Assembly: GCA_017505535.1 (NCBI GenBank)
Contig: JAFVPD010000031.1
Location: 118,175 to 182,174, forward strand
Source of the DNA: Muribaculaceae bacterium
GTDB lineage: Bacteria > Bacteroidota > Bacteroidia > Bacteroidales > Muribaculaceae
Length of the DNA stretch: 64,000 bases
Reading direction: 5' to 3'
In this document: piece by piece, positions 1 to 6,713 of the stretch
Layout of the letters: each line of letters starts with the position of its first letter
How positions within the stretch are numbered: the first letter of the stretch is position 1
Program-made: the position numbers and the translations under genes
The notes under the pieces: model-generated
Told to the model about the DNA's origin: nothing
The model's input: only the letters and a program-made list of their open reading frames with translations
The model's database searches: none

Positions 1-111
1 TAGATTTTATTTGAGTGGTATCTGATTTTAAAACAGACATAGCCCTATATGTTTTAGCGGTTAGGGCTACAAAATCCGCGGGTTAGTATCAAATGATTAG
101 GTCAAGACACA
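1..111. other. Left-edge stretch without a recognisable gene
   Basis: I see no convincing reading frame here. A short inverted repeat (41-47 with 62-68, AGCCCTA/TAGGGCT) could be the terminator of a gene lying to the left of the window, but there is no strong T-tract, so this stays open. Confidence 0.3.
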
Positions 112-149
112 AAAAAAGCGTGAAGCCCTGCACTGTCGCTCGCTTCACG
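112..149 (-). terminator. Intrinsic terminator of the 6S-like RNA
   Basis: On the minus strand CGTGAAGC pairs with GCTTCACG around a 15-nt loop and is followed by a run of seven T residues. It marks the 3' end of the small RNA. Confidence 0.7.
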
Positions 150-454
150 ATCTGAGGCCTTCGCATTGCCCTACCTGTCGAAACGAGCAACGCATAAGCC
201 CCACGCCGATATGTATAACCACTATTCTATGCCTATGGTTGTCATTGGCGTAGAGATACACCAATGACAACAAGACATAGGAAGGGCTGTATATAACATA
301 CCCACGGGGCATTCATCGTTGCTTGGTTCTGAACTTGCAATTTGAAATTTTCCTACGATTTCAGAATGTCAAAACCAAAGCGTCAATAAACGCCTTTTTT
401 ATATGTCTTGTCCCACCCTCCCGTTTTCATTTTGATGAAAACAATCGGCGTAGG
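112..454 (-). ncRNA. Structured small RNA, 6S-like
   Basis: No protein is encoded here, but a strong minus-strand promoter (461-491) and an intrinsic terminator (112-149) delimit a transcript of about 340 nt. The core folds as a long rod. A closing stem pairs GCAACG with CGTTGC and GCCCC with GGGGC. An open bubble follows, then a CCTATG/CATAGG helix, and finally a perfect 14-bp stem (about 241-273) capped by a TCTC loop. A closing stem, central bubble and terminal hairpin are the hallmark of 6S RNA, which mimics open promoter DNA and sequesters RNA polymerase. The 5' part forms a separate hairpin (about 420-454), so the 6S-like core may be processed from a longer precursor. RNase P RNA and tmRNA signatures are absent. 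The 6S assignment is inference from shape. Confidence 0.55.
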
Positions 455-460
455 ACATTG

Positions 461-491
461 CAAAGTTAGTTAAAATGTTATTTGTTCCAAA
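461..491 (-). promoter_or_regulatory. Bacteroidota promoter of the 6S-like RNA
   Basis: On the minus strand a TTTG -33 element (488-491) lies 19 nt from a perfect TAACTTTG -7 element (461-468). This matches the TTTG / TAnnTTTG promoter of Bacteroidota. Predicted transcription start is near 454. Confidence 0.75.
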
Positions 492-596
492 ATTTTTTAA
501 TCTTTCTGTTTCGCTGAGGTGGCGGGGATAGAGTCCAACAGCAAATCTAAATTCTAAATTTTATCTAGGACAATATTGGTTTTATGCGCAAAAGGC

Positions 597-627
597 TTTC
601 GTGAATGAGAAATTTATATTAATTTTG
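597..627 (+). promoter_or_regulatory. Promoter of manA
   Basis: TTTCG (597-601) and TAATTTTG (620-627) are spaced 18 nt apart. The predicted start near 634 gives a leader of about 40 nt before the manA ATG. Confidence 0.55.
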
Positions 628-675
628 TCATTCCGTGCGCCGAAAATTGGCATAAAAATATTTTAACGCATAGAA

Positions 676-1659
676 ATGAGCAACTTAGGACCTCTGAGAT
701 TTAAACCATATTTCAAAACCGTATTGTGGGGCGGCAGTCGCATTGCCTCATTTAAAGGCGTGCCTCCACTCAATGAACCGGTGGGTGAAAGTTGGGAAAT
801 ATCGGGACTTGATGGGTTTGTTTCGGTTGTATCGGAAGGCAAATATGCCGGAATGACAATTGAAGAACTCATCGCAAATTTTGGAGGAGAATTGCTCGGA
901 AGAAAAGTACACCGCATTTATGGTAATACATTCCCGTTGCTCATTAAATTTATCGACGCAAGCAAAGACCTTTCAATCCAAGTGCACCCCGACGACACTT
1001 TAGCACGCGAGCGCCATGGTTGTTGGGGTAAAACCGAACTTTGGTACACACTTGACCCGGAGCCCGGAGCTTACATATATTCAGGTCTTCAAGCAAGCAC
1101 AACTCCCGAACAATTACAAAAGCACATTGAGAATAACACGTTTAGCGACGTGTTGGCCAAGTTTACCCCAAATCGAGGTGATTTGTTTTACTTGCCTGCC
1201 GGGCGCATTCACAGCATCGGAGCCGGAAATCTCATTCTCGAAATACAACAAACGTCAGATATAACCTATCGCGTTTATGACTACAACCGCACCGATTTAA
1301 ATGGCCGTAAACGTGAATTGCACATTGATCTCGCACTTGATGCAATCGATTTCAGAGTACACGAAGACTATATGCGCCACATTGACCCTATTGTCAATCG
1401 TGAAATAGTGCTTAAAGAATGTCCGTTTTTCACTGCCACATTATTAAGCATCGACTGCCGATTCCGTCTTCAAGTGTCGCGCTACAACTCATTCCGCATC
1501 ATAATTGCAACACGTGGACATGGTGCTATCACCGACAGTTTTGGTAATGAAACGTCGTTGCGTCAAGGTGAAACACTACTCATTCCGGCAAATACTCGCT
1601 GGGTTGATATCATTCCTCACAGCGACGACCTTGAAATCGTTACAGCCTACATTCAATAA
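676..1659 (+). CDS. manA: Class I mannose-6-phosphate isomerase
   Basis: The enzyme interconverts mannose 6-phosphate and fructose 6-phosphate in the cytoplasm, feeding GDP-mannose and fucose synthesis or mannose use. At 327 residues it is the short bacterial cupin type. The zinc-site signature is visible: Gln102 and His104 in IQVHPDD, Glu121 in KTELWY and His179 in PAGRIHSIGAG. The N-terminal FKTVLWGG and GESWEIS motifs are also typical. It is preceded by its own promoter and followed after 22 nt by an ATP-grasp-like gene, so the two are probably co-transcribed. Family assignment is firm. Confidence 0.93.
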   Translation: MSNLGPLRFKPYFKTVLWGGSRIASFKGVPPLNEPVGESWEISGLDGFVSVVSEGKYAGMTIEELIANFGGELLGRKVHRIYGNTFPLLIKFIDASKDLSIQVHPDDTLARERHGCWGKTELWYTLDPEPGAYIYSGLQASTTPEQLQKHIENNTFSDVLAKFTPNRGDLFYLPAGRIHSIGAGNLILEIQQTSDITYRVYDYNRTDLNGRKRELHIDLALDAIDFRVHEDYMRHIDPIVNREIVLKECPFFTATLLSIDCRFRLQVSRYNSFRIIIATRGHGAITDSFGNETSLRQGETLLIPANTRWVDIIPHSDDLEIVTAYIQ

Positions 1660-1681
1660 CGCCTAATTTTCATCCACAGCA

Positions 1682-2824
1682 GTGGCTCGCGTTCACCTTT
1701 TCAATCCCGAAAACGATCTTGCTCTTGCACAAGGCTCAAGCAATTATACAGCCCCACCCAATGCCGTAGCATTGCACAATGCAGGCGAGATGCTACCCAT
1801 GTGGTATGCCACTGATGGTGATTATATCATTGCTCCAAACGCTGATGCCCAATGGCTGAGGCACGTGTCTCAGCAATTTAATCTCAACATCGAAATATTC
1901 AACAACAGCAACAAATCCAACCTTACAGAAGCTTGCCCATGGGGTTGGTCGCACGATGCTCGCCGTCAGCTGATTAAAGCCGGTGTTTCAGATTCTATTT
2001 TATATAATGATGACAAATTAAACAAACTACGCCGACTGAGTCATCGTCACACATCACTCTTGGTGATGCAGCAACTTCAGCAACGTCTCCCCTTTTCAAT
2101 TCCCCCACTACCCATTGAAGCACTCTCGCCCGACGAAGTCGTCAGCTATCGCAACACCCACAAAGGCTGCTTTATCAAATCGCCATGGTCAAGTAGCGGA
2201 CGTGGAGTTTTTGATGCTTCTATGCTTTCATCAGACGAATTAATGCGTCGAGCCAACGGCATCATACGCCGACAAGGCTCTGTAATGTGTGAAGTTGCGC
2301 TTAATAAGATACAAGATTTTGCGATGCTGTTTTATAGCAACGGACAAAATGTTTCATTTATAGGATATTCATCATTTTTCACTGAACACATAGGCGCATA
2401 TAGCGGGAACATCGTTGCTCCTGATAGCGAGATAAAACGCCAACTCTCCACGATGATTGATCCGAAACACCTTGACATTACTTCAAGCGTCTTATCTGAA
2501 ATATTAACCGAATTTATTACCCCTCATTACACAGGATTTTTGGGTGTTGATATGCTCATTTATCGAGACTCGAACAACCAACCATGCCTTGCACCATGCC
2601 TTGAGGTAAACTTGCGTACAACTATGGGCATTGTTGCATGGCACCTCAGCAATAGATTTCTTGCGCCAGGAAGCCTCGGCAAGATGAAAGTGGAATTCAA
2701 AAATTCACAAACCAATCTCCCTACACCCGTCATTTACGACCATAGACTTGCGGAAGGAACAATCAATCTTGTTCCGCCCAACAATAATTTCAGCATCACG
2801 TTTGAGGCTACCCCCCAACCATGA
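1682..2824 (+). CDS. ATP-grasp-like protein of unknown substrate
   Basis: I do not recognise a characterised relative. The 380-residue cytoplasmic protein has an ATP-grasp look. A glycine/serine-rich loop follows a lysine (KSPWSSSGRG, residues 166-175), and there is a late acidic/Asn metal site (CLEVNLRTTMG, Glu308 and Asn310). Such enzymes ligate a carboxylate to an amine or thiol using ATP. The N-terminus (NPENDLALA, then a Trp-rich segment) is conserved-looking and may bind substrate. The start is GTG, because no upstream ATG is in frame. It follows manA by 22 nt and converges with maf. Fold assignment is likely; substrate is unknown. Confidence 0.7.
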   Translation: MARVHLFNPENDLALAQGSSNYTAPPNAVALHNAGEMLPMWYATDGDYIIAPNADAQWLRHVSQQFNLNIEIFNNSNKSNLTEACPWGWSHDARRQLIKAGVSDSILYNDDKLNKLRRLSHRHTSLLVMQQLQQRLPFSIPPLPIEALSPDEVVSYRNTHKGCFIKSPWSSSGRGVFDASMLSSDELMRRANGIIRRQGSVMCEVALNKIQDFAMLFYSNGQNVSFIGYSSFFTEHIGAYSGNIVAPDSEIKRQLSTMIDPKHLDITSSVLSEILTEFITPHYTGFLGVDMLIYRDSNNQPCLAPCLEVNLRTTMGIVAWHLSNRFLAPGSLGKMKVEFKNSQTNLPTPVIYDHRLAEGTINLVPPNNNFSITFEATPQP

Positions 2825-2831
2825 TAACCAT

Positions 2832-3419
2832 CTACCAATTCTTCAACTCAGTATAAAGTCGGTGTAGTGGAAGGCCCATTACATTATAGAAACTTCCATT
2901 TATTGCTCTCACCCCCATGCAACCAATCCATTCTTGAATACCATAGGCTCCGGCTTTATCCATAGGTTTAAATTGGTTTACATAGAATTCAATTTCATCA
3001 TTTTCTATCACTGCAAACTCAACCTCCGTCTCCACTGAAAACGACACTTGTCGGTCGATAGAACTGATTGACACTCCTGTAATTACATGATGACAATGTC
3101 CCGATAGCGCCCTCAACATATCTGACGCCTCAGCCGGATTTAATGGTTTTCCCAAAACTTTTCCTTGATTTATCACCACAGTATCGGCAGTTATCAACAA
3201 TTCATCTTGGGCCAAGTCTTTTCGATAGGCATCGGCTTTCTTTTTTGAAAGGTATTGAGCCACCTGTTCAACGGGCAAGTCTTCGGGATAAGATTCATCT
3301 ACTTCACGGCCCGGAGCAACCTCAAAATCGATAGCTAATCGTGACAATAATTCACGTCGGCGAGGAGAAGCACTCGCAAGTAATATTTTATAACTTCTCA
3401 AATTCTCTAACACACCCAT
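2832..3419 (-). CDS. maf: Maf-family nucleotide pyrophosphatase
   Basis: Maf proteins hydrolyse non-canonical or regulatory nucleoside triphosphates to monophosphates and have been linked to septum control. The substrate-loop signature SASPRRRELL lies at residues 16-25, and the catalytic Asp79 is in LLITADTVV. The later GKPLNP and GAYGIQE motifs are typical of the dTTP/UTP subtype. The start was set at ATG 3419, giving 195 residues. Its A overlaps the kdsC stop (TAATG), a translational-coupling arrangement; a longer reading would run deep into kdsC. Last gene of the minus-strand operon that begins with the HU/SPOR gene. Confidence 0.9.
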   Translation of the reverse strand: MGVLENLRSYKILLASASPRRRELLSRLAIDFEVAPGREVDESYPEDLPVEQVAQYLSKKKADAYRKDLAQDELLITADTVVINQGKVLGKPLNPAEASDMLRALSGHCHHVITGVSISSIDRQVSFSVETEVEFAVIENDEIEFYVNQFKPMDKAGAYGIQEWIGCMGVRAINGSFYNVMGLPLHRLYTELKNW

Positions 3420-3943
3420 TACCAACCAAAAGCATTTGCAGTTGACATCCAATCGCCACGCACTCTCATAATCTGTTCAAGCAAATCTCTTGCGACTCCA
3501 TATCCACCATTGACCGGCGAGATATATGTCGAAATCTCCTTTACATCATCAGCCGCATCGGCCGGAGCTACCGACAATCCCACCATTTTCATTGCCTCAA
3601 AATCAGGAATATCATCACCTACATATGCGACCTCATCGGGGTGCAAATTGTGAAGAGCCATCCACTCTTTCAAAATTGGCACTTTAACCGATGCTCTCAA
3701 ATATATATCCTCAATCCCAAGATTTGCAAACCTCACTCTCACGGCCTCGCTATCAGCCCCTGTAATTATAGCAATCTTATACCCTTGTTTCACTGCAAGT
3801 TGCAATGCATATCCATCTTTTATGTTCACCATACGCATTGGGATTCCATCGTGCGATAAAGGTATCGTTGAAGGCGACAAAACCCCATCAACATCAAACG
3901 CAATGGCCTTTATTAAACGTAGATCGTAATTTATTCTACTCAT
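3419..3943 (-). CDS. kdsC: KDO-8-phosphate phosphatase (HAD family)
   Basis: KdsC removes phosphate from 3-deoxy-D-manno-octulosonate 8-phosphate, a step in making the lipopolysaccharide inner core sugar KDO. The protein is a cap-less HAD phosphatase of about 174 residues, the usual length. The nucleophile motif DVDGVL contains Asp17 and Asp19. Motif II is ITGADSEAV (60-68) and the acidic motif III is VGDDIPDFEAM (108-118). The ATG at 3943 is preferred over a TTG two codons earlier, and it overlaps the preceding gene by 8 nt. Neighbours overlap on both sides, so expression is coupled. Confidence 0.9.
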   Translation of the reverse strand: MSRINYDLRLIKAIAFDVDGVLSPSTIPLSHDGIPMRMVNIKDGYALQLAVKQGYKIAIITGADSEAVRVRFANLGIEDIYLRASVKVPILKEWMALHNLHPDEVAYVGDDIPDFEAMKMVGLSVAPADAADDVKEISTYISPVNGGYGVARDLLEQIMRVRGDWMSTANAFGW

Positions 3944-4736
3944 CACCAAGTTTTATATATCTATTCATTATACTTTGTGACAAAATCTTATATATCTCTG
4001 CCACATCGGGTTTCAGCATAGCCAAATGACTCTGAATCGTCTGTTTATCACCTCTACGCGCCGGACCGGTTTGAGCATCATGAGGAGACAGATTCTCGGC
4101 CTTGTTGAGGGTCACTTGCATCAGCGGGAATAGTACGCTCAAAGGGATATTCTTTTCAGAGAGAACATCTTCGGCCAATGCCCACAAATGATTGGTGAAA
4201 TTACATGCCAATACCGCAGCCACATGAATGAGACGGCGGCTCTCACTATCGGCCTCACGCACCTCCGATGATAAATTTTGCGCTATGCCTCGTATTTCAG
4301 ATAACGACTCCGGGGTATTCCCTTCTATAAAAAAAGGTACAGACGAAACATCAACCGGCACGTCTCGAGAAAAAGTTTGCAACGGATACAACACACCATA
4401 CCTACCGGCCTTACCTTCAAAAACTTTCGCAGCAACCGAGCCTGAAGTGTGCATCCACAACGCATCGCCACATTTTCCAGCAAGTTTATCGGCAACCATA
4501 GATATAGCATCGTCATGTACCGAAACTATATAAATATCAGCATTCGGGTCAATATCATCAAAAGAGTCTATAGCTACACAGTTGGGAAGTTGCATCGATA
4601 AACGCCGAGCATTTTCAATCGTGCGGCTATATACTTGAGTCACATGATAATACGCTGAAAGAGATTTTGACAGATGCGTGGCAACATTGCCCGCACCAAT
4701 CATCACCACTCGCCTATTTATTCCACATCTTTCCAT
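3936..4736 (-). CDS. Rossmann and DUF2520 domain oxidoreductase-like protein
   Basis: The N-terminus is an NAD(P)-binding Rossmann fold (VVMIGAGNVATHL) of the F420-dependent NADP oxidoreductase/ProC-like kind. The C-terminal half, with CNFTNHLWALAED and a long helical region ending in TGPARRGD, is the DUF2520 helical domain. Substrate is unknown. In Bacteroidales it is commonly seen next to kdsC and maf, suggesting an envelope or nucleotide housekeeping role (inference). ATG 4736 gives 266 residues and overlaps the nitroreductase gene by 19 nt; an upstream start would overlap further. Confidence 0.82.
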   Translation of the reverse strand: MERCGINRRVVMIGAGNVATHLSKSLSAYYHVTQVYSRTIENARRLSMQLPNCVAIDSFDDIDPNADIYIVSVHDDAISMVADKLAGKCGDALWMHTSGSVAAKVFEGKAGRYGVLYPLQTFSRDVPVDVSSVPFFIEGNTPESLSEIRGIAQNLSSEVREADSESRRLIHVAAVLACNFTNHLWALAEDVLSEKNIPLSVLFPLMQVTLNKAENLSPHDAQTGPARRGDKQTIQSHLAMLKPDVAEIYKILSQSIMNRYIKLGDE

Positions 4737-5260
4737 GTACCAATGTGTACTTTTTCCCAAAGCAATTTGGAAGTATCACAAGGACGGCGTTCTTCATCTT
4801 TGTATCCAAATGTCATCACACACAACACCGGCAATGTATCAGGCATTTGCAACAACTCTTGGATATGCTCTTCAGCCGGAGTAATTCCATCGGCCATAAA
4901 TCGTCCTCTCACTTGAATCCAACAAGAGCCGATGCCCAAGTCGGCAGCTTGCAACTGCATATATGCTGCAGCAATAGAGCCATCTTCTACCCATGGATCG
5001 GTCAACGTTGGGTCAACTGCCACAACCACAGCAAAAGCCGCTTTGGCAATAGGAGCTGCTCCGGCAGGTTTACATTGACTCAATCGTTCCAACATTTCTT
5101 TATCGTCAACGACAATAAACTGCCATGGGCGAGAGCTTTTTGATGTGGGAGCCATGAGGGCGGCCTCAAGTATAAGTCGCACATCATCGGCATTTACTTC
5201 TTGTGTTGTATAACGACGTATGCTGCGTCGGTTGACCAGCAATTCATGAAGATTTTCCAT
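4718..5260 (-). CDS. Nitroreductase family FMN protein
   Basis: A 180-residue NAD(P)H:FMN oxidoreductase-like protein. The N-terminal RRSIRRYTTQEV motif is the FMN phosphate-binding signature. APTSKSSRPWQFIVV follows around residues 37-51, and GIGSCWIQVRGR lies near 121-132. It is a minimal-length nitroreductase, usually a homodimer with FMN at the interface. The electron acceptor in vivo cannot be read from sequence. It sits 31 nt downstream of the HU/SPOR gene, and its 3' end overlaps the DUF2520 gene, so it is inside the same operon. Confidence 0.88.
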   Translation of the reverse strand: MENLHELLVNRRSIRRYTTQEVNADDVRLILEAALMAPTSKSSRPWQFIVVDDKEMLERLSQCKPAGAAPIAKAAFAVVVAVDPTLTDPWVEDGSIAAAYMQLQAADLGIGSCWIQVRGRFMADGITPAEEHIQELLQMPDTLPVLCVMTFGYKDEERRPCDTSKLLWEKVHIGTWKDVE

Positions 5261-5291
5261 AAAATATTGTTTTGAAAAATTATATGACTAT

Positions 5292-6272
5292 TTATCTACG
5301 GCACACCCAAGCGGCAGGATATTTGCTTCTGAATGTGTCATTTTTCGTTGGTTCGAGAGCTTGTGTTGCAGTAGCTCCTGTTGCGGCATAAATTCTAAAT
5401 TTTCCGCTTGATTCAAGGATTTTCAATGAGGATTCATTGCGTTCTAAGATATACTCTTCGGCAAGTTCACGCGATGCAAGCGACGCAACAATCAAACAAT
5501 AGGCATCGTTTTCTTCACATCGCCATGATTTACTTGTGGGATCAACACTTGCTACATATTCTTTAACCGATACCGTATCGGCTATGGCCACAGCTTCGGG
5601 GTCGCATGGCATAGCAATGAATAATTCAGCATCAGCTGCAGGTTCCGATATCGGGTTCACCTTTGTGGGTGCCGTAATCTTAGGTGTTGAAATTGATGCA
5701 TAGCTAGCATTATCGTCCAACACTACCGGGGTTGATAGAGTTATTCCAAGCAATATCAATAGCAACAATGATGCAGCAATACGGAACAAGCTACGACTCA
5801 CCGGAACGTAAATCACATCTTTACGTTTTATGATTTCTACTTCAGGCTCTACTTGCTTTGGTTGTTCCAACTCAACAGGCAACAACGACATAAATTCGCC
5901 CATTATTGATGTTGACAATGTTGGCTCAAATACAACTGATCCATCAGATGATTTCAAAAATATACCTATGCGACCCAATGCCAACTCTCCATCTTCATCA
6001 AACTGGTGACGCAAAGCATTTACCTCTGTTGAAATTTTATTTGAAGCGGCATCATAGCTGATTTTTTCACGACGCATCACCGATGATGCTAACAACCCAT
6101 CTTGATGTGATATTGAGGCATTGAAACCGATTAATCGCGAAGGTGGCAACATCTGTCCATTTTCGGTAAACGATGCCGGCTGATACTGAGCTATAAATGC
6201 ACCCCAACCAGGCACAATCACACAATCATGATTGCGCAAGAGGTATTCGATATGTTCGCATATAGTAATCAT
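5292..6272 (-). CDS. CCDC81-type HU domains, membrane segment and SPOR domain
   Basis: The first 130 or so residues carry the paired HU-like fold found in the Bacteroidetes CCDC81-like family, with CVIVPGWGAFIA and LGRIGIFL as landmarks. One hydrophobic segment (SLFRIAASLLLLILLGITLS) anchors it. The periplasmic tail, ending CLIVASLASRELAEEYI...RIYAATG, looks like a SPOR repeat, which binds denuded septal peptidoglycan. This topology links a cytoplasmic HU-like domain to the wall, so a division-linked role is plausible but inferred. Start ATG 6272 lies only 5 nt after a TAATTTTG element, implying a leaderless or near-leaderless message. A TTG further upstream would overlap that element. Confidence 0.8.
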   Translation of the reverse strand: MITICEHIEYLLRNHDCVIVPGWGAFIAQYQPASFTENGQMLPPSRLIGFNASISHQDGLLASSVMRREKISYDAASNKISTEVNALRHQFDEDGELALGRIGIFLKSSDGSVVFEPTLSTSIMGEFMSLLPVELEQPKQVEPEVEIIKRKDVIYVPVSRSLFRIAASLLLLILLGITLSTPVVLDDNASYASISTPKITAPTKVNPISEPAADAELFIAMPCDPEAVAIADTVSVKEYVASVDPTSKSWRCEENDAYCLIVASLASRELAEEYILERNESSLKILESSGKFRIYAATGATATQALEPTKNDTFRSKYPAAWVCRR

Positions 6273-6277
6273 TGTTG

Positions 6278-6285
6278 CAAAATTA
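6278..6285 (-). promoter_or_regulatory. -7 element of the HU/SPOR operon
   Basis: TAATTTTG on the minus strand ends 5 nt before the ATG at 6272, so the predicted transcription start coincides with the start codon. Confidence 0.55.
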
Positions 6286-6343
6286 ATCAACTTATTTCAA
6301 CTAATCAAATTTCCATCAATAAAAATATGGTGTTAAAACAAAA

Positions 6344-6370
6344 AAAAGAGTTGATTGCTCAACTCTTTTT
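6344..6370 (-). terminator. Intrinsic terminator of tRNA-Pro
   Basis: AAAAAGAGTTGA pairs with TCAACTCTTTTT around a 4-nt loop and ends in a T-tract on the minus strand, directly after the tRNA 3' end. Confidence 0.75.
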
Positions 6371-6371
6371 G

Positions 6372-6446
6372 TCGGGGTGAAAGGATTCGAACCTTCGACC
6401 CCCTGCTCCCAAAGCAGGTGCGCTAACCGGACTGCGCTACGCCCCG
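6372..6446 (-). tRNA. tRNA-Pro (anticodon UGG)
   Basis: The minus strand folds as a 75-nt cloverleaf. The anticodon stem CCTGC/GCAGG encloses the loop TTTGGGA (anticodon TGG), the T-loop is TTCGAAT and the discriminator is A. CCA is not encoded. The acceptor stem has one C6:A67 mismatch. It has its own promoter and terminator, so it is a single-gene unit. Confidence 0.95.
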
Positions 6447-6473
6447 AATGCATGTCTTCCGACTTTTGCGATG

Positions 6474-6481
6474 CAAAGTTA
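6474..6481 (-). promoter_or_regulatory. -7 element of tRNA-Pro
   Basis: A perfect TAACTTTG on the minus strand lies 27 nt upstream of the tRNA 5' end, with a TTG-type -33 element about 20 nt further upstream. Confidence 0.6.
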
Positions 6482-6633
6482 CGCATTATTTTTTTCTCTT
6501 GCAATATTTCTGCAAAATATTTGCATTTTCTTTTTTCATATAATCAAAACTGCCATCTATCTCATTATTATTCATAGCTGTTTCGTAACATTTTGTGATA
6601 TTTTTAGCCTCAAATGTTTTTTAACATCTCAAA

Positions 6634-6665
6634 TTTGTATTTTTCTCTTACATTATATAACTTTG
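6634..6665 (+). promoter_or_regulatory. Promoter of the secreted phosphodiesterase gene
   Basis: TTTG (6634-6637) and TAACTTTG (6658-6665) are spaced 20 nt apart, a near-ideal Bacteroidota promoter. Nothing else was found in the 6448-6713 gap except the divergent tRNA promoter. Confidence 0.7.
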
Positions 6666-6713
6666 GGGGATATATCATGTTAAACCAAACTTTAAATTCT
6701 AAAACTGTATTAC

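Noticed and set aside
112..454. RNase P RNA or tmRNA
   Set aside because: The conserved GAGGAAAGTCC region of RNase P and the tRNA-like ends of tmRNA are absent; the fold fits 6S RNA better.
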